NCBI RefSeq assembly: GCF_041261445.1
Contig: NZ_JBGCCU010000001.1
Span: 1 to 64,000 of the forward strand
DNA: 64,000 bases
DNA from: Catenulispora sp. EB89
Lineage (GTDB): Bacteria; Actinomycetota; Actinomycetes; Streptomycetales; Catenulisporaceae
Direction of reading: 5' to 3'
A model generated the notes under the pieces. That model was not told the DNA's origin, ran no database searches, and saw nothing but the letters and a program-made list of their open reading frames with translations. Positions 8,042-16,634 of the stretch are shown in pieces (positions within the stretch are counted from its first letter, which is position 1; each line of letters begins with the position of its first letter). The position numbers were made by a program, and so were the translations under genes.

Positions 8042-8250
8042 GGTGGTTCTCCTTCGGTGAGACCTCGTCGTCGTGTTTCACGTTCATAACACTGACTCGC
8101 TTTAGATCATTCCACCGCACGGCCCCGGAACGGCGGAGCCGGGGGTCCCGAGTGACCCATCTCCCACGCGGTGACGGAACGCATCCTCCTCGCTACTCAA
8201 CCCGTTGATACCGATGGGATCGCCGGATCCCTTCGATACGGGAGGACAGG

Positions 8251-8808
8251 ATGAGGATTCGCTATAGAGGAACCGCCACTGTGGCCCTGGCCGCGCTCAC
8301 AGCCACGGTCGCCACAGGCGTCGCCTTCGCACCGTCCGCCACGGCGGACGCCAGGAGCACACACGCCACGACCGGCCGAGTCTGCATGTTCGACGCACCC
8401 AAAGGTGCACTGTCCCTCGGGCACGTCGGCTGGGCCTTCCGCTGGTCCGACGGCAGCGACACCTGGGACTACGGCGCCACTCTGGCGAACAGCAACTGGG
8501 AGAAGCACGGGACGGAGCAGCAGATGCTCCACGACTTCGCGACGGCGAACGACTCCGGCGGTTACCAGAGCTACCGCTGCAAGGACACGGCCACGGACGA
8601 CCAGAGCATCGCGGAGTCGACGGTCACGGCCGGCTTCGCGCGGTCCTACAACCTGATCAACGACAACTGCCTGACGCGTTCGATCGAGATCTTCAAGGCG
8701 TACGACGGCTCTGGAGGGCTCAACAGCCTGCCCGATGGGAAGTTCGTCTTCCCCAACGCCTACTTCAATTACGACCTGTCCGGCTGGGATGCGTCGAAAT
8801 CGCTATAG
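8251..8808 (+). CDS. Secreted protein with permuted papain-like (NlpC/P60-type) pattern
   Basis: This 185-residue protein has a Sec signal peptide (about 1-32, ending AFAPSATADA). GGAGG lies 5 nt before the ATG. The mature part has GHVGWAF near residue 57 and NDNCLTRS near residue 138, with Cys residues at VCMFDAP and YRCKD. A histidine before a cysteine in HVGWxF...NxNC is the order seen in circularly permuted papain-fold enzymes (LRAT/YiiX type), so a cell-wall or ester-bond hydrolase is possible. I have seen similar proteins in streptomycetes, uncharacterised. It is a single gene with a hairpin after it. Confidence 0.65.
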   Translation: MRIRYRGTATVALAALTATVATGVAFAPSATADARSTHATTGRVCMFDAPKGALSLGHVGWAFRWSDGSDTWDYGATLANSNWEKHGTEQQMLHDFATANDSGGYQSYRCKDTATDDQSIAESTVTAGFARSYNLINDNCLTRSIEIFKAYDGSGGLNSLPDGKFVFPNAYFNYDLSGWDASKSL

Positions 8809-8816
8809 CGTTCCCC

Positions 8817-8843
8817 GCCCCCGGGCTCCTATGTCCCGGGGGC
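8817..8843. terminator. Bidirectional terminator hairpin
   Basis: A perfect 9-bp stem (8817-8825 with 8835-8843) and 9-nt loop lie between the convergent secreted-protein and kinase genes. Confidence 0.75.
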
Positions 8844-8875
8844 TCCGCATAGCCGCCGCATACGCCGCTGCGTGC

Positions 8876-11149
8876 TCAGTCCGCCTTGAACCCGTGCACG
8901 GTGGTGCCGTAGCCGGCGAAGACGTAGGTGTCGTTCGCGACGATCTGCCAGCTGGTGTTCGATCCGGCAGCTGCCGGATCGTGGAACTGCCAGAGGGTCT
9001 TGCCTGTCTTGGCGTCCAGTGCGACCAAGGTGCCGTTCACACGGTCGGCGGCGTAGAGAACTCCCCCGCCGAGCGCCAGCTGGCATTCCAAGCTCGGATC
9101 CAGATAGGACTTCGGCCACGTGGATCGCCATAGAGGTCCTCCGTCGGAGGCCCTATAGGCGGCGATCACACTGTTGCCCAACGTAACGCTCGATGCCGCG
9201 AAGACGGTGTTGTCGTCCGCGATGACCGCGTGGAACGAGCCGCCGTCGCTCTCGGTGACGCCCACCGGCCACAGGGCACGGCCGTTCGCGTCGAAGGCGT
9301 AGAGGCGGTTGGTGGCCCAGTAGATGGACGTGCCATGGCTGGTGATGTCGGTGGCGAACGCGGGATCGGTCGCCGGGGAGGTGTCCTGGGCGGTCCACGC
9401 TTGGGCGCCGGTCTTGGCGTCGTAGGCCGTCAGCTTGCTGTCGTGCGGCTGCGACAACAGGACGAGGCCGGTTCCGGCGCTGTAGTAGGGCACGCGGTCC
9501 ACGGCGCCGATCTGCGTCTGCCACCGCAGCTGGTGCGTCCGCGGGTCGACTCCCCACAGGCCGTCGTTGGCGGGCTGGTTGGCGTCGATGTAGGACCAGC
9601 CCACGACCATGTCCGATGAGGCCCCGATGAGGCCGCGCGTCAACCAGTTGGCCGGTCCGGGCACGCTCCAGGCCGGGCGGCCGTCCGCGACGGTGACCGC
9701 GACCAGGTCGCTGCCGGCGGCCGCGGTCTCGTACGCGGTGTCCGCGGTGGCGGGGAAGACGCCGTCGTTGAGCTGCGCGTAGGTCCCGGTGGGGACGGTC
9801 CAGCGCTGGGTGCCGGCGGCGGTGTCGAAGGCGGTGAGGGTCGTGCCCTGGACCAGAAGGGTGTTTCCGGACAGGGCGAGGAAGTCGGCGTAGACGCCGG
9901 TGTGGGACCACAGGGGGTTCTTCAGGGGGCCGCCGAGGCTGCCGTTGCTGACGGTGGTGGGCAGGCCGGACGGGGGGTTCGAGCCGGGGTCGCTGGTCTC
10001 GGCGCCGGTCGTCTTGGCGTCGCCGTGGGGCATTTTGGCGACACCGGCGCTGAACGCGGCTACCGCTGCGCCCGCCAGGCCGAAGTAGAGAAACTTTCGG
10101 CGGGTCGGGGTGTTCTTGGCAGCGTCGCGGTCCTTGCGGTCCTTAGCGTTCTTCGCACCTTTGCCCGGCTGGGCGCGCATGAGGGTCGTCGGCGTGGTCG
10201 CGATCTCAGCGTTCTGGGTGCCCGACGACGCGGCCAGGAGGAGGTCGTCCAGCTCCCGGGTATTGGTCTTCGTCTTTGTCTTTGTCTTGCTCTCTGTCTT
10301 CGCGGGGCGCTTGGTCTGCGCCGTGCGCTTCTCGTCCTTCCCGTTCCCGTTCCCGCCCAGGAGCTCTAGGAGAGAGTCCGTAGTAGGGCGGGCCGTAGGG
10401 AGCGTGTCCAGACAACGGGACACGACGTCGCGCAGCCCTTCGGGAACCCCTGAGATGTCGCGCTCCCCGGACGCCTGGCGGAGCAGCACTCCCGGCGTCG
10501 GGCCGTCGCCGAACGGTCCGTGCCCGGTCGCCGCGTAGGTCAGGACGGCGCCGAGCGCGTAGATGTCGGCCGCCGCGTCCGCGGCACCGCCGGCCGCCTG
10601 CTCGGGCGCCATGAAGCCGGCGCTGCCGAGCACGTAGCCGGTCTCGGTGAGGCCCTCGCCGTCCTCCGCGCGGATGATGCCGAAGTCGATCAGGCGCGGC
10701 CCGTCCGCCGCCAACAGGACGTTGCCGGGCTTCAGGTCGCGGTGCACCAGCCCGACGCGGTGGATGTCGCGCAGCGCCTCCGCCAGCCCCGCACCCAGAG
10801 CCCGCGTCTCCTGCGCACCCAACGGCCCGCCATCGGCGACCCGGGAGAGCAACGACGGCCCGTCGATGTACGCGGTCGCCAGCCAGGGACGCTCGGCATC
10901 GGGATCGGCATCCAGTACGGCCGCCGTATAGGCACCGCTCACCGACCGCGCGGCAGCCACCTCCCGCCGGAACCGCTCCCGGAACCGCGGATCATCGGCC
11001 AGCAGATCCCGCACCACCTTCACGGCCGCCAACCGCCCGCCCGGCGACCGTCCGAGGAACACGTCGCCCATGCCCCCGCCCCCGATCCGTCCGGTCAGCT
11101 CATAGGGGCCAATACGCGCGGGATCGGTGGAACGCAAAGGACGCGTCAT
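8876..11149 (-). CDS. Transmembrane Ser/Thr protein kinase with PQQ-type beta-propeller sensor
   Basis: This protein is 757 residues from the ATG of MTRPLRSTDP; a GTG 21 nt earlier is possible. The kinase domain (about 13-265) is complete: GGGGMG loop, Lys44, HRDLKPGN with Asp138, DFG 155-157, APE. A charged linker follows with a run of Lys-Thr dipeptides, then a single membrane helix (about 350-375, preceded by RRKF). The outer part holds repeated W-x2-G-like blades (LVALDAKTGKTLWQF) of a PQQ-type propeller. It is a receptor kinase of PknD-like layout; ligand and targets are unknown. A tRNA gene lies upstream on the same strand. Confidence 0.93.
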   Translation of the reverse strand: MTRPLRSTDPARIGPYELTGRIGGGGMGDVFLGRSPGGRLAAVKVVRDLLADDPRFRERFRREVAAARSVSGAYTAAVLDADPDAERPWLATAYIDGPSLLSRVADGGPLGAQETRALGAGLAEALRDIHRVGLVHRDLKPGNVLLAADGPRLIDFGIIRAEDGEGLTETGYVLGSAGFMAPEQAAGGAADAAADIYALGAVLTYAATGHGPFGDGPTPGVLLRQASGERDISGVPEGLRDVVSRCLDTLPTARPTTDSLLELLGGNGNGKDEKRTAQTKRPAKTESKTKTKTKTNTRELDDLLLAASSGTQNAEIATTPTTLMRAQPGKGAKNAKDRKDRDAAKNTPTRRKFLYFGLAGAAVAAFSAGVAKMPHGDAKTTGAETSDPGSNPPSGLPTTVSNGSLGGPLKNPLWSHTGVYADFLALSGNTLLVQGTTLTAFDTAAGTQRWTVPTGTYAQLNDGVFPATADTAYETAAAGSDLVAVTVADGRPAWSVPGPANWLTRGLIGASSDMVVGWSYIDANQPANDGLWGVDPRTHQLRWQTQIGAVDRVPYYSAGTGLVLLSQPHDSKLTAYDAKTGAQAWTAQDTSPATDPAFATDITSHGTSIYWATNRLYAFDANGRALWPVGVTESDGGSFHAVIADDNTVFAASSVTLGNSVIAAYRASDGGPLWRSTWPKSYLDPSLECQLALGGGVLYAADRVNGTLVALDAKTGKTLWQFHDPAAAGSNTSWQIVANDTYVFAGYGTTVHGFKAD
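10264..10302 (-). repeat. Lys-Thr dipeptide microsatellite in the kinase linker
   Basis: On the minus strand a near-perfect AAGACA/AAGACC hexamer array encodes TESKTKTKTKTNT. It lies between the kinase domain and the membrane helix. Length change by slippage would alter the juxtamembrane linker without a frameshift. Confidence 0.7.
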
Positions 11150-11282
11150 GAGATGAGCATACTTACTCACCCACCGGACAACGCCAGGAGCCGCTCACCC
11201 GCCGAAGCCACCGCCTCGACCGCAGCCATCAAGCAACGTTCAGGAACCAGTGTTCAGGACCATCGCCTGACACCACCGCGAG

Positions 11283-11355
11283 TGCCCCCGGTTGGATTCG
11301 AACCAACGGCCCCCCGCTTAGGAGGCGGGTGCTCTATCCCCTGAGCTACGAGGGC
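11283..11355 (-). tRNA. tRNA-Arg (anticodon CCU)
   Basis: On the minus strand this 73-nt sequence folds as a cloverleaf: acceptor GCCCTCG/CGGGGGC, D-arm with GCTCAGGGGATAGAGC, anticodon stem CCCGC/GCGGG around CTCCTAA, T-arm GTTGG-TTCGAAT-CCAAC. The anticodon is CCT. The 3' CCA is not encoded. It reads AGG codons, which are rare in this DNA. Confidence 0.96.
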
Positions 11356-11646
11356 GGGACGGGCATGGCCACGGGTTCAGGAGATCGGTGCGGCTCCCGG
11401 GCCCGAGGACAGGCTGTGGGTAGCTTACAGGCTGGCGTTTGCGCCGCGAACCGTATTGCGGGGTGGACGGCATGCCCGCCGGGACGGCCGGCTCGACCGG
11501 GCCGTCAGCTGGTTCCGTGCCCTCCCATCACGTCGGACGTCGCACCATCCGGGGCGCGTGTTATCCGTGTGGTGCGGGGCGCGGTGGTCGTGGGAGGCTG
11601 GCTGGGACAGCTCTTCCGTCACATCGCACAGCATCAGGAGGCCGGT
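11356..11646. other. Intergenic region, nothing recognised
   Basis: About 290 bases lie between the tRNA gene and the DUF5302 gene. I see no gene with codon bias, no strong hairpin and no consensus promoter. It must hold the tRNA promoter (minus strand) and that of the next gene. Confidence 0.5.
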
Positions 11647-11874
11647 ATGGACGCCACCGCGGCAGGATCGCAGTCGGAGCCCGGCGAGCCGGGGGGCGGG
11701 CCGGAGGTCGCTCCGGACGCCGACGAGCAGAAGCGGCGTTTTCTGGAGGCGTTGGAGGCCAAGCGGGGCAATGGGGCCCGCGGGGCCGGGAGTGGGCCGG
11801 GGGACTCGAAGATCCACTCCGCGCATGGGCGGGCCGGGGCCAAGCGGCAGTTCCGTCGCAAGAGCGGCGGGTGA
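11647..11874 (+). CDS. DUF5302-like small protein
   Basis: This 75-residue protein starts at an ATG with GGAGG 4 nt upstream. An acidic/Gly-rich start leads to [17 protein letters not shown], a linker, and the C-terminal [21 protein letters not shown]. This charged-helix plus HGxxxxKRxFRRKSG ending is typical of the DUF5302 family common in streptomycetes and relatives. The function is unknown; the basic tail could bind nucleic acid. Confidence 0.8.
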   Translation: MDATAAGSQSEPGEPGGGPEVAPDADEQKRRFLEALEAKRGNGARGAGSGPGDSKIHSAHGRAGAKRQFRRKSGG

Positions 11875-11985
11875 CCGGTCGGCGCTATATACGGCGGTGC
11901 CTATGTGACTCTCATGGAGAGGTGCGCATAGGGGTGCCGCGCAGAGCCGCTGAGGGACGTGACTGTGGGACTGCGGTCACGTCCT

Positions 11986-13371
11986 TCAGCCTTGCTGGGG
12001 CGGCAGTCCCGGTTCCTGCTGCCCCGCCGCGTCGCGGCGGAAGCGCCAGACCAGCTCCTTGGTGCCCCTCATCCGAGTGAAGATGCGCGCCAGCTCGCCG
12101 CCGAGGCTCACGCCGGCGCCGATGGCCAGGCCCAGGGAGATGGCGTCCTCCAGGGAGTTGATGCCGCGGTGGCTGTCGCCGCTGGTGATCTCCAGCATGG
12201 CGAAGTACACCGCGGAGCCGGGAAGCAGGGGCCCTACGGCGGGAATCACATAGGGCAGCGCCGAAGTGCGGAAGCGGAGCGCGACGAGGTAGCCGATCAG
12301 GCCGACGATCATCGCGGCCAGTCCGGTCGCGATCACCGGGGACAGGCCCCACTGGACCGGATACGTGGCGGCGGCCCAGCTGAACGCCGCGCCGACGGCG
12401 GCGAACGGCAGTATGCGCCGCGGAGTGTGCACCGCTACCGCGAACGACACTCCCAGGGCCGCCGCGACGAGGGCGATCAGGGGCTCGGCGCGGACCGGCG
12501 CCAGGTGCTCGTCCACGATGAAGCTCGCGCCGACCTGGCGGCCCACCTTGAGCACCAGCGTGATGCCGGTGACCAGGGCACCGACCAGGAACACCACCTC
12601 CAGCAGCCGTGCGGAGGCGGTGATGTAGAAGCCTGTCAGCCCGTCCTGGATCGCCGCGACCAGCGCCCGCCCCGGCAACACCGTGAACACCCCGCCGACC
12701 ACCACCGCGGAGCTGTTGATGCGGACCCCGAGCCGGTCCAGGATGATCGCCGCGATCGCCCCCGGGACCGCCGCCACCGCCAACAGGTAGAAGGACGGCA
12801 GGCCGGTCTTCGCCAGCTGTCTGTAGAGCCAGTCCCCGAGGATGGCGCAGCCGAAGGCCACCAGGCTGGCCAGGTACCCGCCGCCGACCAGCAGGGCCGC
12901 GGTCGCAGCGATCGCCCCGAGGCTGCCGACGATCACCCACGGCGGATACGGGTACTTGTTCCGGCGGATCGCCGCCAGCCGCCGGTACGCCTCCTCCAGC
13001 GTCATCCCGTCCGTGCTGATGTCCACGGCGAGCCGGTGCAGCTCGGCCAGGCTCGTGTAGTCCACGGTCCGCCGCCGCACCACCCGCTCCAGCGAGAGCG
13101 GCGTGTCGGTGAGGCTCAGCTGGTAGGACAGCGTGACGACGGTGAAGGTGACGTTGGTCTCGCACCCCGAGAGCCCGTACGCCTCGGTGATGCCGACCAT
13201 CGCGACCTCGACGTCCTCGCTGCCCTCCCCGCTGGCCAGCAGCAGCTCGCCGATCCGCAGGCCCAGGTCGATGACGCGCGCCGCCGAGGACGGCTCGACG
13301 GCGCGTTCCTCCAGGCCGGGGGCGCCGGGCGCGCCGGCGCGGATCCGGGTGCGGTGCTCGTGGGATTGCAC
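11986..13371 (-). CDS. Threonine/serine exporter family protein (ThrE-like)
   Basis: This 461-residue protein has a soluble N-terminal ThrE domain (about 25-260, beginning RVIDLGLRIGELLLASGEGSEDVE, with the GCETNVTFTVV and RVVRRRTVDYTSLAEL motifs) followed by about ten hydrophobic helices. Both halves of the fused ThrE architecture (PF06738 and PF12821) are present, so the length is normal. It would export threonine/serine or small peptides. The GTG start lacks a strong ribosome binding site. It is transcribed alone, divergent from the deacetylase gene. Confidence 0.9.
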   Translation of the reverse strand: MQSHEHRTRIRAGAPGAPGLEERAVEPSSAARVIDLGLRIGELLLASGEGSEDVEVAMVGITEAYGLSGCETNVTFTVVTLSYQLSLTDTPLSLERVVRRRTVDYTSLAELHRLAVDISTDGMTLEEAYRRLAAIRRNKYPYPPWVIVGSLGAIAATAALLVGGGYLASLVAFGCAILGDWLYRQLAKTGLPSFYLLAVAAVPGAIAAIILDRLGVRINSSAVVVGGVFTVLPGRALVAAIQDGLTGFYITASARLLEVVFLVGALVTGITLVLKVGRQVGASFIVDEHLAPVRAEPLIALVAAALGVSFAVAVHTPRRILPFAAVGAAFSWAAATYPVQWGLSPVIATGLAAMIVGLIGYLVALRFRTSALPYVIPAVGPLLPGSAVYFAMLEITSGDSHRGINSLEDAISLGLAIGAGVSLGGELARIFTRMRGTKELVWRFRRDAAGQQEPGLPPQQG

Positions 13372-13477
13372 GCACGAAAGATATCGAATCGATGCGTATC
13401 CACTCGATCACGCGTGGTGATGCCCTGATTCACCCGGCTGCCCTGACCAGTGCGGTTATGGAACATCCGGACCAACA

Positions 13478-14560
13478 GTGAATGATTGTCCGATGATTCG
13501 CCCGCTCTTGTCCCGCTTCCCCGCCCGCAAGCAGGCCCTCGCCGCCCTCGCCGTCATCGGCGCGGTCGGCATCGCCGCGACGGCGTGTGCGAGTAGCGGC
13601 TCCGGCGGACGGAGCACGACGGCATCCGGCGCGAGACCCGCGCCGACGCGGACCAGTCCGGACCCCGGTCCCGACGGCCAGAACGGGTCACCGGGCCCGT
13701 CCGGATCGCCCGGATCCTCGGGAACCGCGAGCACCGCCACGACCGGACCGGGCTCGGACGGCGGCTCGACGTCCCCGTCGCAGCAGCAGTCGCAGTCTCA
13801 GTCGCACAACGGCGGGTCCAGCCCCGGCGGCTCCAGCAACCCGAACACCCCGAACACCTCTGGCACGACGCCGATCCCCCCGAACACCACCCCCGGCTAC
13901 CGCCCGCCGACCACGCCGCGCACCAACGCGAACGTCGACTGCGCGGTCGCCAAGTGCATCGCCCTCACCTTCGACGACGGCCCCGGCCCGGACACCGGCC
14001 GACTGCTGGACCTGCTGAAGGCGCAGAACGTCCCGGCCACCTTCTTCGTCCTCGGCAACCAGGCCGTCAAGTACCCGGCCGTGGTCAACCGCGAGTACGC
14101 GGAGGGCAACGAGGTCGGCAACCACACCTGGGACCACAAGGACCTCTCGACCCTGTCCGCCGCCGCGGTCCAGAACGAGATCAACCGCGCCGCCGACGCG
14201 ATAGCCGCGACCGGCATACCACGCCCGACCCTGGTCCGGCCGCCCTACGGCGCCGTCAACGACACGGTACGCACGGTCGCCGGCTTCCCGTTCATCATGT
14301 GGCGCGTCGACCCGGAGGACTGGAAGTACCCGGACCCGACCCGCGTCGCGGACCAGATCGTCGGCCACGCCAAGCCGGGCCGCATCGTGCTGTCCCACGA
14401 CACCCACAAGACCACGGTCGATGCGATGCCCGCGGTGATCCAGCGGCTCAAGCAGCAGGGGTACACGTTCGTGACGGTCAGCACCCTGATGAAGGGCACG
14501 GCGTTGCAGAACGGGACGTCGTACTTCAACCGGCCGGCAGCGACCACCGCGCAGCACTGA
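13478..14560 (+). CDS. Polysaccharide deacetylase (NodB domain) lipoprotein
   Basis: This protein is 360 residues from GTG (MNDCPMIRP; the ATG five codons later is an alternative). A signal segment ends in a lipobox-like IAATAC with Cys37, then a Gly/Ser/Pro/Thr-rich linker of about 110 residues spans to the wall. The NodB domain (about 155-345) keeps the catalytic and metal residues: TFDDGPG (Asp166, Asp167), HTWDH (His216, His220), RPPYG and the C-terminal LSHDTHK. It probably deacetylates peptidoglycan or another wall polymer from the outer membrane face. It is followed by a strong terminator. Confidence 0.92.
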   Translation: MNDCPMIRPLLSRFPARKQALAALAVIGAVGIAATACASSGSGGRSTTASGARPAPTRTSPDPGPDGQNGSPGPSGSPGSSGTASTATTGPGSDGGSTSPSQQQSQSQSHNGGSSPGGSSNPNTPNTSGTTPIPPNTTPGYRPPTTPRTNANVDCAVAKCIALTFDDGPGPDTGRLLDLLKAQNVPATFFVLGNQAVKYPAVVNREYAEGNEVGNHTWDHKDLSTLSAAAVQNEINRAADAIAATGIPRPTLVRPPYGAVNDTVRTVAGFPFIMWRVDPEDWKYPDPTRVADQIVGHAKPGRIVLSHDTHKTTVDAMPAVIQRLKQQGYTFVTVSTLMKGTALQNGTSYFNRPAATTAQH

Positions 14561-14582
14561 GCGGTCCCTCAGATCAAAAACC

Positions 14583-14614
14583 GCTGGCCCGCCGGAAGAT
14601 TCCGGCGGGCCAGC
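14583..14614. terminator. Bidirectional terminator hairpin
   Basis: A perfect 14-bp stem (14583-14596 with 14601-14614) with an AGAT loop lies between the convergent deacetylase and CWB2 genes. Confidence 0.85.
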
Positions 14615-14675
14615 TGAGCTCTAGCTGTTCAGTTGTCGGACGCTCGCGAAAGCGCCCGGTACCACGAGCAGGTTC

Positions 14676-16451
14676 TTAGAACTTGCCGATGGTGGTGACC
14701 TTCAGCAGGCCGGCGATCTCCTTGGCCACGGCCGGCGAGATCGCCACGTTGCCGCCGAAGATGTTGATCTCCTGGGTGGAGAACCCGGCCACGGCGGCCG
14801 CGGAGGAAGCCGGCAGCACCTTCGGGTCGGTCAGCAGCAGCGGGCCGCCGACGGTGGCCTGGTACGCGCCACCGGTCAGGGCGTCCGCGAAGACCGTGCC
14901 GGTCGCGAAACCGACCTCGGCGTTCTTGCCGTTCGGCAGGAAGTGCGATGCCACCGCAGCGGCGGTCTCGTAGCGGGTCGCGCCGAACGCCGCGGAGTAG
15001 GTGCCGGCCGAGCCCTTGATGGTCGTCATCGCCGTGGCGGCCTGGCCGCCGATGGCCGCCACGTTCACCTGGCCGGCGTGCAGCTTGCTCTGCACGTAGG
15101 CCTCGGTCGCCGGGTCGAAGGTCTTGAAGTTGCTCAGGACCACGGCCGAGTTGCCGCCACCGAACACGTTGGCCGCGTAAGAGCCAGCCGCCAGGGCGTC
15201 GGCGAAACCGTCGCCGTTGGTGCCCTCGTCACCGCGCGCCACGATGACGTGCGACGGGTTGCCCATACCCCGCTGGGCCACGTCCAGCGCGGTGCCGAAG
15301 CGGTCCGCGCCGGCCAGACGCTCGGTGGTGTAGCCGAGCTTCTGCAGCTGGGTCTCGATGCCGCCGTTGAGCGCGACGGTGCCGCCCAGCAGGTAGATGG
15401 TGGTGCCCTTGGTCGGCAGCACCCGCTGGATCTCGGCCAGCACCTTGTCGTTGGTCGTGGTCGCCATGCCGTCGGTCAGCAGCAGCGGACCCTGGACCTT
15501 CTTGGCCAGCGGCACCGCGACCAGCGCGTCGGCGAAGTCCCGGCCGGTGGCCAGCACGACGGCCTTGGCCTGGGTGCGGGAGTCGGTGGTGACGCCGGTG
15601 CTCGCCCACTGGTGCTGCGAGATCTGGACGCCGGTGTCGTAGCGGGTGTCGCCGGCGGCCTGCAGGACCTGGGGGCCGGCGGTGTCGCTGACCTTCACGG
15701 TGAAGGTCTTGGTCTGCACCGAGGTCTTGGTCTTCAGGCCGTCGTCCAGTGTCACCGTGACGGTGTAGGTGCCGTTGGCGGCGAAGGTGTGCCACAGGTT
15801 CGTGTCGGTGGTCTTGATCAGCGCCGGGTCACCGGGGATGGTCGCGACGGGGGTCTTGTCGCCCCAGCTGATCGTGGTCACGGCGGTCTTGGCGACCGAC
15901 TTGTCGACCGACGAGCCGGTCAGGTCCAGGCTCACGGCCTTGCTCTTGGTGGCCGAGGTCGCCGACAGCGACGCGACGAGCGTCTCGTCGGTCACCGTGA
16001 CGGTGGTGGTCTTCGTGACCGGCGCGTTGGTGCCGTCGTTCACGGTCACCGTGACGGTGTACGTGCCGGGAGCCGTGTAGGTGTTGGTGAGCACCGTGGA
16101 CTTGCTCGGCAGACCGGTGGCCGAGTCGAACGTGATCGGCGTGGTCACCGAGCTCTTCGCGCTGTCCCACGAGATGGTGCCCGTGGCAGCGCTGGCGAAG
16201 CTCGGGTCCACCGAGGTGCCGGCCAGGCTGGCGGTCGCGGTCAGGCTGCTCGAACCGGTGCCCGCGGTGACCGCGACGGCCGCCAGCGGAGCAGCGGTCT
16301 GCGGGTTGCTCTGGCCGTGCGCCTGCGGCGCGGTCGCGGCGTTAGCCGCACCGGTGCCGACGACGCCAACGCCGACGGCGGCCAGCGTGGTGGTGATGGC
16401 CAGCGTCGAAAGGCGCTTGCGGGCCACAGAGTGGTTGTTCTGGTTTCCCAT
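14676..16451 (-). CDS. Secreted surface protein with PKD-like and cell-wall-binding (CWB2) repeats
   Basis: This 591-residue protein has a long signal peptide (about 1-39, ending GAANA). Two PKD/Ig-like domains follow (about 55-155 and 160-260, each with YTVTVTVNDG or YTVTVTLDDG). Three CWB2 repeats (PF04122) then run from about 265 to the end: RYDTGVQIS, RLAGADRFGTALDVA and ATRYETAAAVA, each with FADAL and a VxxIGG/IYLLGG strand. CWB2 modules anchor proteins to wall glycans. No catalytic domain is visible, so it may be structural or adhesive. A paralogue lies directly upstream on the same strand. Confidence 0.9.
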   Translation of the reverse strand: MGNQNNHSVARKRLSTLAITTTLAAVGVGVVGTGAANAATAPQAHGQSNPQTAAPLAAVAVTAGTGSSSLTATASLAGTSVDPSFASAATGTISWDSAKSSVTTPITFDSATGLPSKSTVLTNTYTAPGTYTVTVTVNDGTNAPVTKTTTVTVTDETLVASLSATSATKSKAVSLDLTGSSVDKSVAKTAVTTISWGDKTPVATIPGDPALIKTTDTNLWHTFAANGTYTVTVTLDDGLKTKTSVQTKTFTVKVSDTAGPQVLQAAGDTRYDTGVQISQHQWASTGVTTDSRTQAKAVVLATGRDFADALVAVPLAKKVQGPLLLTDGMATTTNDKVLAEIQRVLPTKGTTIYLLGGTVALNGGIETQLQKLGYTTERLAGADRFGTALDVAQRGMGNPSHVIVARGDEGTNGDGFADALAAGSYAANVFGGGNSAVVLSNFKTFDPATEAYVQSKLHAGQVNVAAIGGQAATAMTTIKGSAGTYSAAFGATRYETAAAVASHFLPNGKNAEVGFATGTVFADALTGGAYQATVGGPLLLTDPKVLPASSAAAVAGFSTQEINIFGGNVAISPAVAKEIAGLLKVTTIGKF

Positions 16452-16634
16452 TATTGGGGGGACCTCCGGAATGGGCCGGGTGCCTGGGACGGGCTTCTCC
16501 GGCGTTTCTCGTCTGCAATCTTCAGTTGTGTGGTGCCCCGGTCGCCTTGCGGTGCCGGGGCCTGGTCGCGGGTCGGTGGCGGGCCTCGTGGGTCCGTCGC
16601 CCGGCCGCGGCCAAGCTTTGGGGGTGCTGGCCGG

